Assembly: GCF_000247815.1 (NCBI RefSeq)
Contig: NC_021676.1
Span: forward strand, 5,818,914-5,882,913
DNA from: Ficedula albicollis
Lineage: Eukaryota > Chordata > Aves > Passeriformes > Muscicapidae
Length of the DNA stretch: 64,000 nucleotides
Reading direction: 5' to 3'
The notes beneath the pieces were generated by a model. The model was not told the origin of the DNA. It worked only from the letters and a program-made list of their open reading frames with translations, and did not search any database. Below are positions 22,404 to 33,345 of the stretch, in pieces (the first letter of the stretch is position 1; each line of letters begins with the position of its first letter). Made by a program: the position numbers and the translations under genes.

Positions 22404-23362
22404 GATCCTAACCATGCACCTCCAGCAGTGCAGGTATCAATGGCTGAACTCATTTGGCTCCTGCAGGAGCTGGAAGAGCCAAGCACACCTATTTCACAGC
22501 TGGAGCAGTGCTATCACCATGTAGGAGGCTCACAAATCACGGTGGGATTGACAGCTTGACATTGACCCGACCATGAGCAGGCATCTCCCCAGTGTGGGAG
22601 CACTGCCCTTGGACACGGTGCCTCTGTGTCTGCCACTGCTGTATCTCCTGGATCTGCTCCTGAGCCTTTCCCAGGGCAAGGAGAGGACAAGGAGGTTTTG
22701 CTGGGCCTGGACTAATTGCCAGGTTTCCCTCATGCTGGCCTGTGCCATGCTGAGCCACTCCTTCCCATCAGTTAGCGTTCCTAACGAAGTCCCGCGGGCT
22801 TCCCACCTTCGCTCGCCCCTTCTGGAACAGTCACTGCTCCTGAAGAATTTAAAGCTCCTTTTGTTCAGGACTAGAAGTGCCTGAAAATAATCATTAAAAA
22901 TGAAATTAAGTTAATTGAAAAGGGAGCCATTCCAAGCTGGCTTCTTTCTAGCCCTGACAGATTTTCCATCTGGGTTTGCTTCACCTTGGGCTGGGTGTGA
23001 ACCTGCATCTCCCAGAGCTGCCTGGGGGAGGTTTCTCTGTGTAGGGATGTCTTGGGGGATGGTGGCTGTCCCCAGCATGCACACTTCCCATGGGGACACA
23101 GCAGAGCAGAAGTGATCTGCTGTGGTACCCCAGGAAAACCAGCTGTATGTTACCAGCTGACTTCTTCCCTCTTCACCAAAAATCAATTATTGCAAAACCA
23201 GCAGATCAGTCCTGGCTCATCCTCCCCTTCCCAGTGTGGGCATCTATGCCATGGGGCAGCAGGGCTCCATCTCTGAGGCTTTCCATGCAAAACCCAGGCT
23301 GATGAATGCTCCAGCCTGTCTTGGGTTATTTTCTGCCCCTTTCAGAAAATTCCAACCCCATC
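22404..23362. other. non-coding; AT-rich patch near 22840-22920
   Basis: Unique-looking. Positions 22770-22830 are CpG-containing and are followed by an AT-rich stretch ('aataatcattaaaaatg'), a possible conserved non-coding element. No exon is recognised. Confidence 0.35.
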
Positions 23363-23883
23363 CATGGATTTCTAGGCCAGAAGGGACCACTGTGACCAGC
23401 CAGGCTGACCCCCTGCATTCCACAGCCTTGGCAGAGACCCCACTGCTCGTGCTCAAACCGAAACATATTTTTGAGAAAGATCCTCAGTCTCTGTGAAAAG
23501 CCTTTGAGTGATGGAGATCCCTCTCTGTCCCCAGGGATTCGTTCCAACGCTTAATTGCTCTGACGGCTCAAAATGTGCTTCTTATTTCTAATCTGGATTT
23601 GTCTTGTTTCAGCTTCCAAGGAGGGATGTTGTAATGCCTTTTCCTGCTAGATTAAAGAGCCGGCTGCTATCAGAAATCTCTTCTCCGTGCATATGCTCGT
23701 GGCCCGTGAGCAAAGCACCTCTTGGTCTCCTCAATAAACCAAACAGCCGGAGCTTCTTCGCTCTGTCACTGTAATGCACATTTTCCAGTGCCTTGACTCA
23801 CTCCCAGCTCGTTCCTGAATCCGTTCCAAGTTCTCCTGCTCCAGTTGGAAGTGCAGATGAGGGCACTGAAGGCAGCATCCTCC
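23363..23883 (-). mobile_element. ancient amniote-type CR1 (L3-like) relic, ~520 bp
   Basis: The words 'aggccagaagggaccac', 'gagtgatggagatccctc', 'cttatttctaatctgg', 'tgctagattaaagagcc', 'aatctcttctccgtg' and 'tgtaatgcacattttccag' follow, in order, the reverse complement of an old CR1 3' region that I recall from turtles, crocodiles and birds. It differs from the younger avian CR1 ends elsewhere in the window: no 'gggcagggacacc' block. High divergence implies an insertion far older than the others. Boundaries are approximate. Confidence 0.68.
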
Positions 23884-24810
23884 TCGTGCCATGTGGCCTG
23901 GTAGGGGTGGTTCTCCCTCTTCCTTTGTGGCTCAGCCAAGGATGACGCTCCTCTCCCCAGCCTGGATTTGTGCTGCTCCGGCTGCGGGGTCGCGGCACCT
24001 CAGCGCTGCCAGCTCCAGGTGTCACGGGAGTGGGACACAGCTGATTGTCCGTGGATGCACTTCCCAGGTCTGCAGGACACGGCTATTTCAGGTTTGATGA
24101 ACCAGAGATGTTCCAGACAGGCTGAGCTTAGCCCTGTCTCTGCTGGAGGCTTGGAGAGCTGCCCAGGAGGGGAAAAGCAGAGAGAACCCAACCACCCATG
24201 TCCACCCACAGAACTCTCTCTGAATCCTGGCTGCTTCACCCCGTTTCCCAAGTTTGGAGCTAGAATTTATAAAGGCCAAGCCGAGCAGGGTTTGGTTGGG
24301 GTGGCTGTGGGAAAAGGGAGGGGGCGAGGAAAGGCTGGAATTTGTCCAGCTCATCGTTAAAAGTCAGCGCGGTGGGATTCACCCGCTGGCTCATTAGCGC
24401 CGGGACTCTCGGAGCTGCTGGAGCTGTGGGAGCAGCTCCCTGTGAGATTAATCATCTGTGACCCATCCAGGCTGGACTTTGGCCTCCTTTCCAAAGCCTG
24501 TCCCGTTCCCGTTCCCTACCCACCGCCAGCCAGAGGTCGGTATCCCTCTTCCCTGCGAACAATGGAGCCGGGGCTGCAGCAGCCGGAGCAGCTGCTGATG
24601 GTTGCCAGCTGTGTTGCCTTAACATCTTCCCATTATCTCCGGCCTGCTGGCTAACCCCATCCTGGGGGAAGCTTTGGCCTGGCTTTGGCAGAGGAAGGAG
24701 TCTCCCTCCCAGCATGGAAATTTGGCCGGGGGATGACTCGCTCTGCCCTAAACATCTGCTGCTGGCTTGGCGGGAGCGGGGCTGCAGCTGGCACGGCCGT
24801 GGGGTGGTCA
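23884..24810. other. non-coding sequence, nothing recognised
   Basis: Moderately GC-rich with CpGs at 24365-24420. No exon, RNA gene or repeat is recognised. Confidence 0.4.
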
Positions 24811-24893
24811 GGAACACCCACAGGAACATCCACGGGAGCATCCAGAGGAACATCCAGGAACACACACAGGAACACACACAGGAGCACACACAG
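24811..24893. repeat. ~12-bp degenerate minisatellite, about 7 copies
   Basis: Units such as 'ggaacacccaca', 'ggaacatccacg' and 'ggaacacacaca' run head to tail; the last three are the most similar. It leaves a Thr/His/Arg-rich frame on the plus strand that has no meaning. Confidence 0.85.
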
Positions 24894-25319
24894 CCTCCCC
24901 ACGCCGTGCCCTGCCATTCCTGGGGCTGGGACACCAGGCAGAGCCTGGGATGTGGGGCAGAAGGACTGAGCGTACGTGGAGGGGTCTTCACAAAGGGGAA
25001 GGTCGTTCAGCTGGGACATCATCCTGTCTTGAAGGATCCAAGGATTCCTCTCAGCCCTTTGACAAACTCTGCTCTGTGAGGAACTGTGAGGAGCCTGGAT
25101 CAGTGAAGGGAGGAATTAAGCCCCCGAGCTGGTCCTGACCAGTGAGGCACAGGGTGGGGTGGGACATGGAGCAGCCAGACCAGCAGGGCTGGATAAACCA
25201 GCAGTGCCTTTGGCTACGGATCTGCCCATGAGGTGCTGCAGGAGCAGGGTGGGAGCAGGAGCAGGGAAGTGGGATGCTGTGGGGCAGGGATTGATGCACA
25301 TTGGGTACATAGGGAGCCG
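24894..25319. other. non-coding sequence, nothing recognised
   Basis: A GC-rich stretch with a 'gggagcagg'-type purine run near 25240-25270. No feature is recognised. Confidence 0.4.
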
Positions 25320-25500
25320 TCCTAAAATGGTTTGGGCTGGAAGGGACCTTTCTAGACCATCTAGACAACTCTCCTGTAGGAATCTTCCACCAGACCAGGG
25401 TGCCCAAAACGCTGCCCAATCTGACCTTGGATGATTCCAGGGATAGAGCATCTGCCACCTCTCTTGGCAGCCTGTGCTGGTGTTTTACCTCCTGGCAGTG
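25320..25500 (-). mobile_element. CR1 LINE 3' fragment, divergent subfamily
   Basis: It starts 'aaaatggtttgggctgg', then 'aagggacctttctagacc', 'ccaccagaccagggtg' and 'gatgattccagggatag'. Its order matches a minus-strand CR1, but the wording in the middle differs from the other copies, suggesting another subfamily or greater age. Confidence 0.75.
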
Positions 25501-26804
25501 CACAGAGGGGTTTAATCCTCTGAAAATGTGGATGCTGATGGAGCTGCAACACTCCCAGGGTTCCAGAGACTGTCTCACATGAATGCCATGTGCTCTTGTT
25601 ATTACGGAGCGGGATGGGATGTGGGAGCTGCTGTCTCCTGCCTGTGCTCCCCGCTCCTGCTGGGGGAGAAAACCTGAGCCCGTGGATCCATCCCTGTGTC
25701 TGGATGTGGCACTTTTCCTGAGTCCCCACACGGCTTTCCAAATCCACGGCTGTGGAGCAGCGGGAGGGAGCCGGGGGGAGGCCGTGTGGAGGGGCCCTGC
25801 CAAAGCTGGAGCACGAGAGGGAAAACGAGAGTCCCGAATAATTTGAGAACCTGACCGTCTCTCGCTGTTCAGGTTTTGTGAACATCCTTAACGGAAACAC
25901 ATGTGGAACGAGCTCTCTGCGGATCTACCCGAGAAGGCTTTTCCGTTTTTGCTGCGTTTGCAAACTGCAGACGACTCCTTCTCTCCACCTCAGTGAACTA
26001 CTGAGCAGGGACCCTGGACTCGCTCCTCCATTTTCATCCAGAGCCTCTGCCAGCGTCATAAACCCAGTAAAACATTATGGCACTTTGCACCCACTGGGAA
26101 ACCAAATGTATTTTAATGTAGATTTAATAGATTTCAGGTCTTTCTGTTATTAAATTTGCTTTTCATTCACCCCCTCCCCCTCTCTTTGGTGCCTGAGACT
26201 CAATGGGAAATTTGAAGTGTATTAAAGCAGCATCTCGCAGAAACAAATCCAGATGGCCTGGTACAAATCAGGGAAAAAATCGCATCAGAATCCATTAGAA
26301 TCCCAGCCCAAATGCAAGGCACATTCCGACAGGCAGAGCCCTCCCCGTTCCTCAGCTCCTCACTCCCTGACAGCCAGGAAACATGTGCTTTCTTCTCTGG
26401 CTTCTTGGGAAGGGGATGGATCTGACAGCCTGGCAGCAGCCGGCCAGATTGCCCCGTGGAGAGTGCTGGTGAAAATAGGCACTGGAAAGGTCGAGGTCAG
26501 CTGGGGTATTCTGGTTTTTCCTCGCTTTAACTGGGAGCTGAACATGACTCTCAGGCTCTGGCTCCCTCAGAGGAGGGGATGGTGCAAACTTCTGGTCCCA
26601 TGGGGTGATGTTCCAGGGGCTCTTCTTCCTTCAGGACCAGCCTGCCCCTCCAGCCAGCACCAGCAGACTCTATTCCCACTGGTTTTCCAGTGCCAGGGGA
26701 TGTTGCTTTTGGGATTGCACACACAGCTCAGTGGAGACAGGACCCCGATAGGTGTCAATGGCTTTGGTTCCTCTCCCTGCTGACTCCCAGTACCACGGCA
26801 CAGG
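25501..26804. other. non-coding; AT-rich candidate regulatory block 25840-26260
   Basis: From 25840 to 26260 the sequence is complex and AT-rich ('gtaaaacattatggcac', 'gatttaatagatttcagg'), unlike its flanks, as conserved non-coding elements often look. No splice-bordered exon is seen. The rest is unremarkable. Confidence 0.35.
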
Positions 26805-26950
26805 ATCATGGAATCAGGGAATGGTTTGGGTGGGAAGAGGCCTTTAAAGGTCATCCATGGGCAAGGACACCTTCCACTCTCCCAGGCTGCTCCAACCTTG
26901 TACACTTCCAGGGATGAGGCACCCCATCTTCTCTGGACAACCTGTTGGGG
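26805..26950 (-). mobile_element. CR1 LINE 3'-end fragment with internal deletion
   Basis: 'atcatggaatcagggaatgg', 'gcctttaaaggtcatcc', 'atgggcaaggacaccttcc' and 'cttccagggatgaggc' are in minus-strand order. The usual 20-odd bases between 'ggtcatc' and 'catgggca' and part of the 'catccagcctggcc' block are missing, so the copy carries small internal deletions. Confidence 0.85.
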
Positions 26951-28235
26951 ATGGAAATGTGTGGGAATCATCCTCCTGCATGAGGTCTGCTGCCAGCAGA
27001 AGATGTTGGGTAGATAGACGATGGAACCCTGTCCATTCCCTGCCAGAACACATTTCCCAGGAGCAAGGCTCCTCCTGAGCATGCAGGGTGGTCGGGATTG
27101 CAGGGAGATGCTTTGCCAGGTAAACAACCACCATTCCCCGTTTTCCACACTCCATTAGCGCTTCCAACCATTCCGGGGAGGAAGGACAACCCCAATCTCC
27201 AGGTGAGAATGGATTGTTTCCTTTTCTGCTGGAGCGAGCACCGGTGGGACGCAGAGGCAGGAGGGAGCTGAGGCGAGGGCTGGAGCAGGCAGGATTATTT
27301 ATTTCATCTGCTCTGACATTTGTGGAGTGCTCCTCAGTGGAATTCCGCTCCGATCTCCATGCCCGCTCCTCCGGCTCCAATCCCCACATGGCCCTGCTCT
27401 GTTTGCCTTCAAATATTCAAGCAAACAGAATGAGTTACAAGGAGGAATGGCCATGGAAACAGTGAATTTTAAGGCCCTCTTGTAAAATATTCATAGAAAG
27501 CAAATTTTGAATTAATACAAAATGTGTGTGCTGAAGCCCTGGTGCTCAGAGTCATCTACTCAGAGAAGGGAAATAATCCCAGCTGACCTATAGGGCCAAT
27601 AAAGCAGCTTGACTTTGGAATTCTCGCAGTAAACTGCCTGTGAACAAGACACAGGCCAAGAATTATGTGCAGAAATTATTCATTAAGGGCCTAATCCAAA
27701 ACCCAGCTAAGTCAGTGGAAAGATCCCCCTATGTTAGGCCCCAAATAATTCTGGATAATGAATACATTGGAGAAAACAGTGATCCTTTCCCAGATAACTC
27801 AATGAGCAGAAAAAAAAAAGGAGCAGAACTTCCCGGAGCACAGGCAGAGGCTGTAAATAACAACCTGAGTGGATCTTTCCTGCTCCACATCTGCTCCTCC
27901 CCCGGCCACCAGAGACGTGGTGGGAGCTGGGGGATGCACAGCACCCCTTCCTCCATGGCTGCAGCTCCCACAGGGGTAGGGACCAACACGAGACACCTCC
28001 CATGGAGACAATGCCAGCCTGGCCCCACACATCCCCTTCCATCCACGGGGCTCCTGGGAAAGGCAGGTGATGGATATAGATGGATAAGAGCAAATCCTCC
28101 GTGCTCACTGCTCCCCCCCCGCCTCTCAGCTCATCCCTTCCCGAGGAAATCAGGCTGAAGAGATGGTTATGAGTTGTGGCTTCTCCGAGGATCTAATTGC
28201 AAAGTACCCTGGGAGAGGCGGGAGGCACGGAAATA
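26951..28235. other. non-coding; AT-rich candidate regulatory block 27290-27840
   Basis: 27290-27840 contains complex AT-rich sequence with words such as 'ccaataaagcagcttgac' and 'gtaaaatattcatag'. At 27690-27730 'taatccaaaacccagc' followed by 'taagtcagtggaaag' resembles an old dispersed amniote repeat whose text I recall ('gatccaaagcccactgaag'), with weak support. The plus frame 27640-28158 (172 codons) has an atypically low-GC start and no recognisable domain, and I do not call it a gene. Confidence 0.35.
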
Positions 28236-28283
28236 TATTATTACTGCTATTGTTGTTATTATTATTATTACTATTCCTATTAG
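28236..28283. repeat. imperfect TTA microsatellite
   Basis: About 48 bp of interrupted TTA/TTG/CTA triplets; the purest run is four to five TTA units near 28256-28270. Interruptions suggest an old, fairly stable locus. Confidence 0.85.
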
Positions 28284-28997
28284 AACACGGCAGCAATTCC
28301 ATCAACAGATCCCGGGGACACCGTAAAACACAGGAGCAAGGATTGAAGTTGCCCGGGGGCCTCAGAGCTGGAACGACCCAATTAATAGCTGTATAGTTTT
28401 ATGGCCACATTTAACACTACACATTAATCCCACAAATCTTGCCATATTATTAAATGCTGCTTTTTATCCTGCTTTGGGTTTGTTTGTGTTTAGCATAATG
28501 CTGGTGGCAGGGAAGTTGGATTTGTCCCTGAAAATTGGGCCCCTTCTCCAGAGTGATGGAGGGGTATATACAAGGGGGTCTAAATAGCCAGACTGTGAGG
28601 GCTGAATGGTGGAGGGAATCATTCCCTTGTTCAGTGGGATGGATTTGGGACACCAAGCAGGCAGCGACGGGGAACCAGAGACTCGAGAATGGTGGCACTG
28701 GCGGAGGAAATGGCTTAAAAAAACTCAGGAGAACCAGCAGCACGTTGCATTTGTCAGCTATCTGGATAAAACATATCTGCATCCAATATCAATGTAATGG
28801 GAAGCCAGTGTCAGGGAGGGTGACCCCCAGTCCATCTGGATGCAATTCCAGCTTCACATCTGAAAATCAAATACATATTTTTGAAGCCTATCAGACAGAA
28901 AAGGCTCCTTTTTTCGCCTTTCCCTCTGCGTGTGCCTGGCTCTGATGTGTGGGGATGTTAATGGGGTTATTGTGGCAGGGTGTGACACAGGGGACCG
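28284..28997. other. non-coding; AT-rich patch 28380-28500
   Basis: 28380-28500 ('attaatagctgtatag', 'gccatattattaaatg') is AT-rich and complex, a possible conserved non-coding element. The remainder is unremarkable. No exon is recognised. Confidence 0.35.
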
Positions 28998-29303
28998 AGT
29001 CCCCTTCCCCTGTCTGGGTCAGCCCCATGGAGAGGGCTGGAGTCCCCTATGGGTTCACAAGCAGGGCAAGGCACCCCTCCGGCTTTTCTTGGGTCTCAGA
29101 ATGGGGAAAGGTTTCCTTTCCTTCACTCGAGGTCGTGGCTATGCAGCAAGAGTCCCCTTCCCCTGTCTGGGTCAGCCCCATGGAGAGGGCTGGAGTCCCC
29201 TATGGGTTCACAAGCAGGGCAAGGCACCCCTCCGGCTTTTCTTGGGTCTCAGAATGGGGAAAGGTTTCCTTTCCTTCACTCGAGGTCGTGGCTATGCAGC
29301 AAG
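28998..29303. repeat. 153-bp perfect tandem duplication
   Basis: Positions 28998-29150 and 29151-29303 appear identical, each starting 'agtccccttcccctgtctgg' and ending 'ggctatgcagcaag'. As 153 is 51 codons, frames through it stay open. The second unit is also the left edge of the 973-bp duplication, so a third, slightly diverged copy of this sequence occurs at about 30127-30276. Confidence 0.95.
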
Positions 29304-31099
29304 AGTGGAAATTCACCTTCAGAGACTCCCTTGTGCTCTGTGCAGCTCGGAAAATTTGGAGGAAGAAATCCGTTCCAGGGGCTGGCAGGTCCTGCGCGGC
29401 TCCTCTTGCAGGTTTGATGGGATTTCATGCATTTGAAACACGGCTTTGGAGCGGGGGAGAGCCGGGAGGAGCCAGGCGAGCGCTACCAGCAGCAGGGAAG
29501 GGCTGAGCCGGTGCGTGTGAGCATCCATGGAAAAGCCGCGCTCCGCCAACCCGGGCACGGCGCAGGCCCCACGTGCCTGATGGCAGGCGGCCAAGGCAAA
29601 CGCCATGGTACATGAACTACAAGTAAACACAGCTTGAGTTTCACATGTCAAATATGCTCAACAAACTGCTGGCGGATAATCTACAGGCCAAGGAACCAGA
29701 CAGAAAACGTAGATGATGAATCAGTTGCAATGATGAATAAATTAGGGGCTGGAGCAGTTTGCCCATAGGCGGCTCGGAGAGGCCGGCGAGGAAAAATGCG
29801 GCACGCACGCAGCTTGCCCAGAGCTCGCTTTTCTTCCGAGCCAAAGCTCTCCCTGGTGGCCCCGAGGGCTGGGCAGGCTCTGTGCTGCCTCTTCAGGGCT
29901 TTGCACGGGTGAAAAGGAGCAGTTTGTGCTCAGGAGGAGCTGCTATGGAGACTGTGCAGAGCACTCAGGGCAGCATCGCTGTGACCATGAGCAGCCTCTT
30001 CCTCATCCCTTTTTTTGGCAGGTCTCCTTTTACCTGGGTCCAGCTCGGGGTGATGGGTTGGTGTGGCTGTGGGTTGGCTCATGATGGTGGAGGGTGGTGG
30101 TCAAGGGACCAGTGGGGAAGGAGGCATCCCTTCCCCTGTCTGGGTCAGCCCCGTGGAGAGGGCTGGAGTCCCTTATGGGTTCACAAGCAGGGCAAGGCAC
30201 CCCTCCGGCTCTTCTTGGGTCTCAGAACGGGGAAAGGTTTCCTTTCCTTCACTCGAGGTCGTGGCTATGCAGCAAGAGTGGAAATTCACCTTCAGAGACT
30301 CCCTTGTGCTCTGTGCAGCTCGGAAAATTTGGAGGAAGAAATCCGTTCCAGGGGCTGGCAGGTCCTGCGCGGCTCCTCTTGCAGGTTTGATGGGATTTCA
30401 TGCATTTGAAACACGGCTTTGGAGCGGGGGAGAGCCGGGAGGAGCCAGGCGAGCGCTACCAGCAGCAGGGAAGGGCTGAGCCGGTGCGTGTGAGCATCCA
30501 TGGAAAAGCCGCGCTCCGCCAACCCGGGCACGGCGCAGGCCCCACGTGCCTGATGGCAGGCGGCCAAGGCAAACGCCATGGTACATGAACTACAAGTAAA
30601 CACAGCTTGAGTTTCACATGTCAAATATGCTCAACAAACTGCTGGCGGATAATCTACAGGCCAAGGAACCAGACAGAAAACGTAGATGATGAATCAGTTG
30701 CAATGATGAATAAATTAGGGGCTGGAGCAGTTTGCCCATAGGCGGCTCGGAGAGGCCGGCGAGGAAAAATGCGGCACGCACGCAGCTTGCCCAGAGCTCG
30801 CTTTTCTTCCGAGCCAAAGCTCTCCCTGGTGGCCCCGAGGGCTGGGCAGGCTCTGTGCTGCCTCTTCAGGGCTTTGCACGGGTGAAAAGGAGCAGTTTGT
30901 GCTCAGGAGGAGCTGCTATGGAGACTGTGCAGAGCACTCAGGGCAGCATCGCTGTGACCATGAGCAGCCTCTTCCTCATCCCTTTTTTTGGCAGGTCTCC
31001 TTTTACCTGGGTCCAGCTCGGGGTGATGGGTTGGTGTGGCTGTGGGTTGGCTCATGATGGTGGAGGGTGGTGGTCAAGGGACCAGTGGGGAAGGAGGCA
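29154..31099. repeat. 973-bp tandem duplication, two copies
   Basis: 29154-30126 is repeated head to tail at 30127-31099. I see four substitutions in the first ~105 bp ('ccccatgg' versus 'ccccgtgg', 'gtcccctatgg' versus 'gtcccttatgg', 'ggcttttc' versus 'ggctcttc', 'gaatgggg' versus 'gaacgggg') and none after that. The duplicated unit contains CpG-rich DNA and an AT-rich motif-dense core, so any regulatory element inside is present twice. No gene is recognised within. Confidence 0.95.
29600..29760. promoter_or_regulatory. motif-dense AT-rich core in the 973-bp unit (copy at 30573-30733)
   Basis: This part is complex, AT-rich and flanked by CpG-rich sequence. It holds a forkhead-type GTAAACA (29623-29629), an E-box in TCACATGTCA (29641-29650), an AP-1-like TGAATCAG and an ATGAATAAATT word. 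Such clusters suggest an enhancer, which would be exactly duplicated here. There is no evidence of activity; conservation in other birds would support it. Confidence 0.3.
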
Positions 31100-31116
31100 G
31101 AGGTTGCAGCAAGGGA
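31100..31116. other. short junction after the duplication
   Basis: A few bases between the end of the second 973-bp copy and the C-rich array; nothing seen. Confidence 0.4.
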
Positions 31117-31312
31117 TCTCCCACTTGATGGTCTCCCACACGCCCTTCTCCCACCCAACTCTCACCCAACTCTCTCCCACTAAATAATATCCCACCCAAC
31201 TCTCTTCCACTCAACTCTCTCCCATCTGCCATTCTCCCACCTGCTTTTCTCCCACCCGACTCTCCCACCCTACTCTGTCCCAGCTCTCTCCCACCCAACT
31301 CTCCCACACCAG
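31117..31312. repeat. degenerate 15-bp C-rich minisatellite
   Basis: Copies of 'ctcccacccaactct' with many changes and gaps, about a dozen. It starts directly after the 973-bp duplication, so the duplication's right edge lies at the array's border. Confidence 0.82.
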
Positions 31313-32446
31313 GGTGAAGTTTCCAGCCCTCGCTGATTCAATTGGCCAGAGCTGCCCATGGCAGCTGGAAAGCAACGTTCCCATCTCCCAAACTCAAACA
31401 GGAAGATTCATTAACCGTAAAAATATACAGAGCCCCAGCCCTTCAAAAGCTTGCAATTTATTTTACTCAAGGCAGCCAAACTTTATATAATGGGAGATGA
31501 CTGCTGGGATCAGAGAAAGGGCTGGGAGCGAGAGCGGGGACGGTGGCTGGGTCGGAGGAGGAAGGGGAGGAGGAAGGTGGCTCTTAATGAAGGGACAAGC
31601 TTGGGGGGAGCTGGGAAGAAGGGGATTGTCCAGGAGGATGGAGAAGGTGGGGGCAATGTGAATGATTGATGAGCAGGCGAGCAGAGCAATCAACGTGCCA
31701 CTTTATCCCAACAAAAACCCCGGAGCCGTTGGTATTTATCCAGGCCCCAGCCTGATTATTATTTTAAGGGAGATTTCTCTAATCAAAACTCCAAAATCAC
31801 ACGCAGGCTTTGCTGATTAATATTCCATGATAACAGCAGTGGGGCACATCTGGTGAAGGAGCTGCAATTTCTGCACTACTGGTGTCTATTTGGTGGAAGA
31901 ATAAAATCCACATCCTCAGTGCTGCCAGGGCACTCTGCATTCCCATTGCAGGGCACAGTTGGCACATTGCTGGATCTCAGCGATGCCTAACTGGCACAAT
32001 TCAGGGCCTTGGGAAGAGGTGCTGAGGCTGAAGCTCTGCCCATGTGACCATTCCCTCTTTGAGAAGCTCCAGTTGAGCTGTTTGACGGCTGCACCACTCC
32101 GCTTGTCCCCAGTGAGAAGCATGCAATGTTAATGGGATTTTTTTTGGAAGCCAGGATGGAAACAGTCTCACCTCATATTATAAAACCCAACAAATACGTG
32201 CAAGGCAGCAGGGCAAGGAAATTCCATCTGGGATGTCGGTGCTGGGAGCTCTGCTCTCTGACTCCAGTGTACAGACAGGGATGCACGGGCTGGAAACAGC
32301 ATTTGCCTGGCATTACACGGCTTTTTTGGAATGATTCCTCTTTCCCAGTGGAGATGGTGGGGCTGGGTCAGCTTCTGCCCCTGCACAGCTGTGGAGAGGA
32401 AATGTCTGGGATCCTCCTCCTCACTCCAAGTGGTGGGAAGTCAGCT
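31313..32446. other. non-coding; AT-rich candidate block 31690-31900
   Basis: 31480-31670 is G/A-rich. 31690-31900 is complex and AT-rich ('cctgattattattttaag', 'ctgattaatattccatg'), a possible conserved non-coding element. No exon is recognised. Confidence 0.35.
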
Positions 32447-32650
32447 CTGATTTGAGTGGGATGTGTTCCAAGGGATGATAGCCTTGACCTGGACGGGATG
32501 TGATCCATGGGATTATTGCCTTGATTTGGGCAGGATGTGTTCCATGGGATGATAGCCTTGATTTGGATGGGATGTCATCCCGTGGGATGATGGCCTTGAT
32601 TTGGGCAGGATGTGTTCCACAGGATGATGGCCCTGATTTGGGCAGGATAC
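32447..32650. repeat. ~39-bp minisatellite, about 5 degenerate copies
   Basis: Repeated 'gatttgggcaggatgtg' followed by 'ttccatgggatgatagcc', with spacing alternating around 36-39 bp. Copies alternate between 'gggcaggatgtgttcc' and 'ggatgggatgtcatcc' forms, hinting at an older two-unit repeat. Confidence 0.88.
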
Positions 32651-33106
32651 TCTCCACTGAGAGGCATTGAAAACCAGCTCCTGTCTATCTGCAAGAGAGA
32701 GGTTTATGCATTTTTTTCCAGGGATACTTTAGGAATCCCAGGCTGGAAGTGGCAATTTCTTTTTCATATTGCTGGGAGAGTGCTTCTTATACCCCTAAGA
32801 TGAGCCGATGGGAGAGGGGTCTTGTATTTTCCGAATGGAGGCATAAACTCAGTCTTTATTTCCTGAGCAGCTTGGAGAGTGGTGGCATGAACAGAACTGG
32901 AAATGCCTTATGGGGAGATGTCCTCACGGGAATCTGGTGTATTGGGAATCTCATGAGATTTCCAGCTCAGCTGGAAAGCTGAAATGGGCTTGGGAGATGC
33001 TTTGGATAAAAATCTTCTGCATTTGAATGCTTTAACCAAATGTCTGAAGACTCCCTTGTTACAGGGGGCTGTTGCTCACCAGCTGGAATGGTGATCCTGG
33101 ATGGAG
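32651..33106. other. non-coding sequence, nothing recognised
   Basis: Mixed composition between the 39-bp array and a CR1. No exon or repeat is recognised. Confidence 0.4.
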
Positions 33107-33345
33107 AATCGTGGAATCCCAGGACGGTTTGGGTTGGAAGGGACCTTAAAGAGCCTATTGTTTCATCCCCTGCCATGAGCAAGGACACCTTTCACTAGCT
33201 CACCTTGCTCCAAGCCCCATCCAACACAGCCTTGAAAAATTCCAGGGATGGGGCAGCCACAGCTTTTCTGGGCAACCTGTGCCAGCGTCTCCCCACCTTC
33301 ACAGGGGGGGATTTTTTCCTGATAAGAAGGAATTGCCTGTGGGAG
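33107..33345 (-). mobile_element. CR1 LINE 3' fragment
   Basis: Tail 'gaatcgtggaatcccagg', then 'ttgggttggaagggacc', 'gccatgagcaaggacacc', 'gatggggcagccacagc', 'ttctgggcaacctgtgcc' and 'tctccccaccttcacagg', all in minus-strand order. A G7 run interrupts the copy near 33305. Confidence 0.92.

Noticed and set aside
28930..29506. 168- and 185-codon frames with an internal 51-residue repeat
   Set aside because: The protein repeat reflects the 153-bp DNA duplication, a multiple of three, and three plus frames are open together. No family is recognised.
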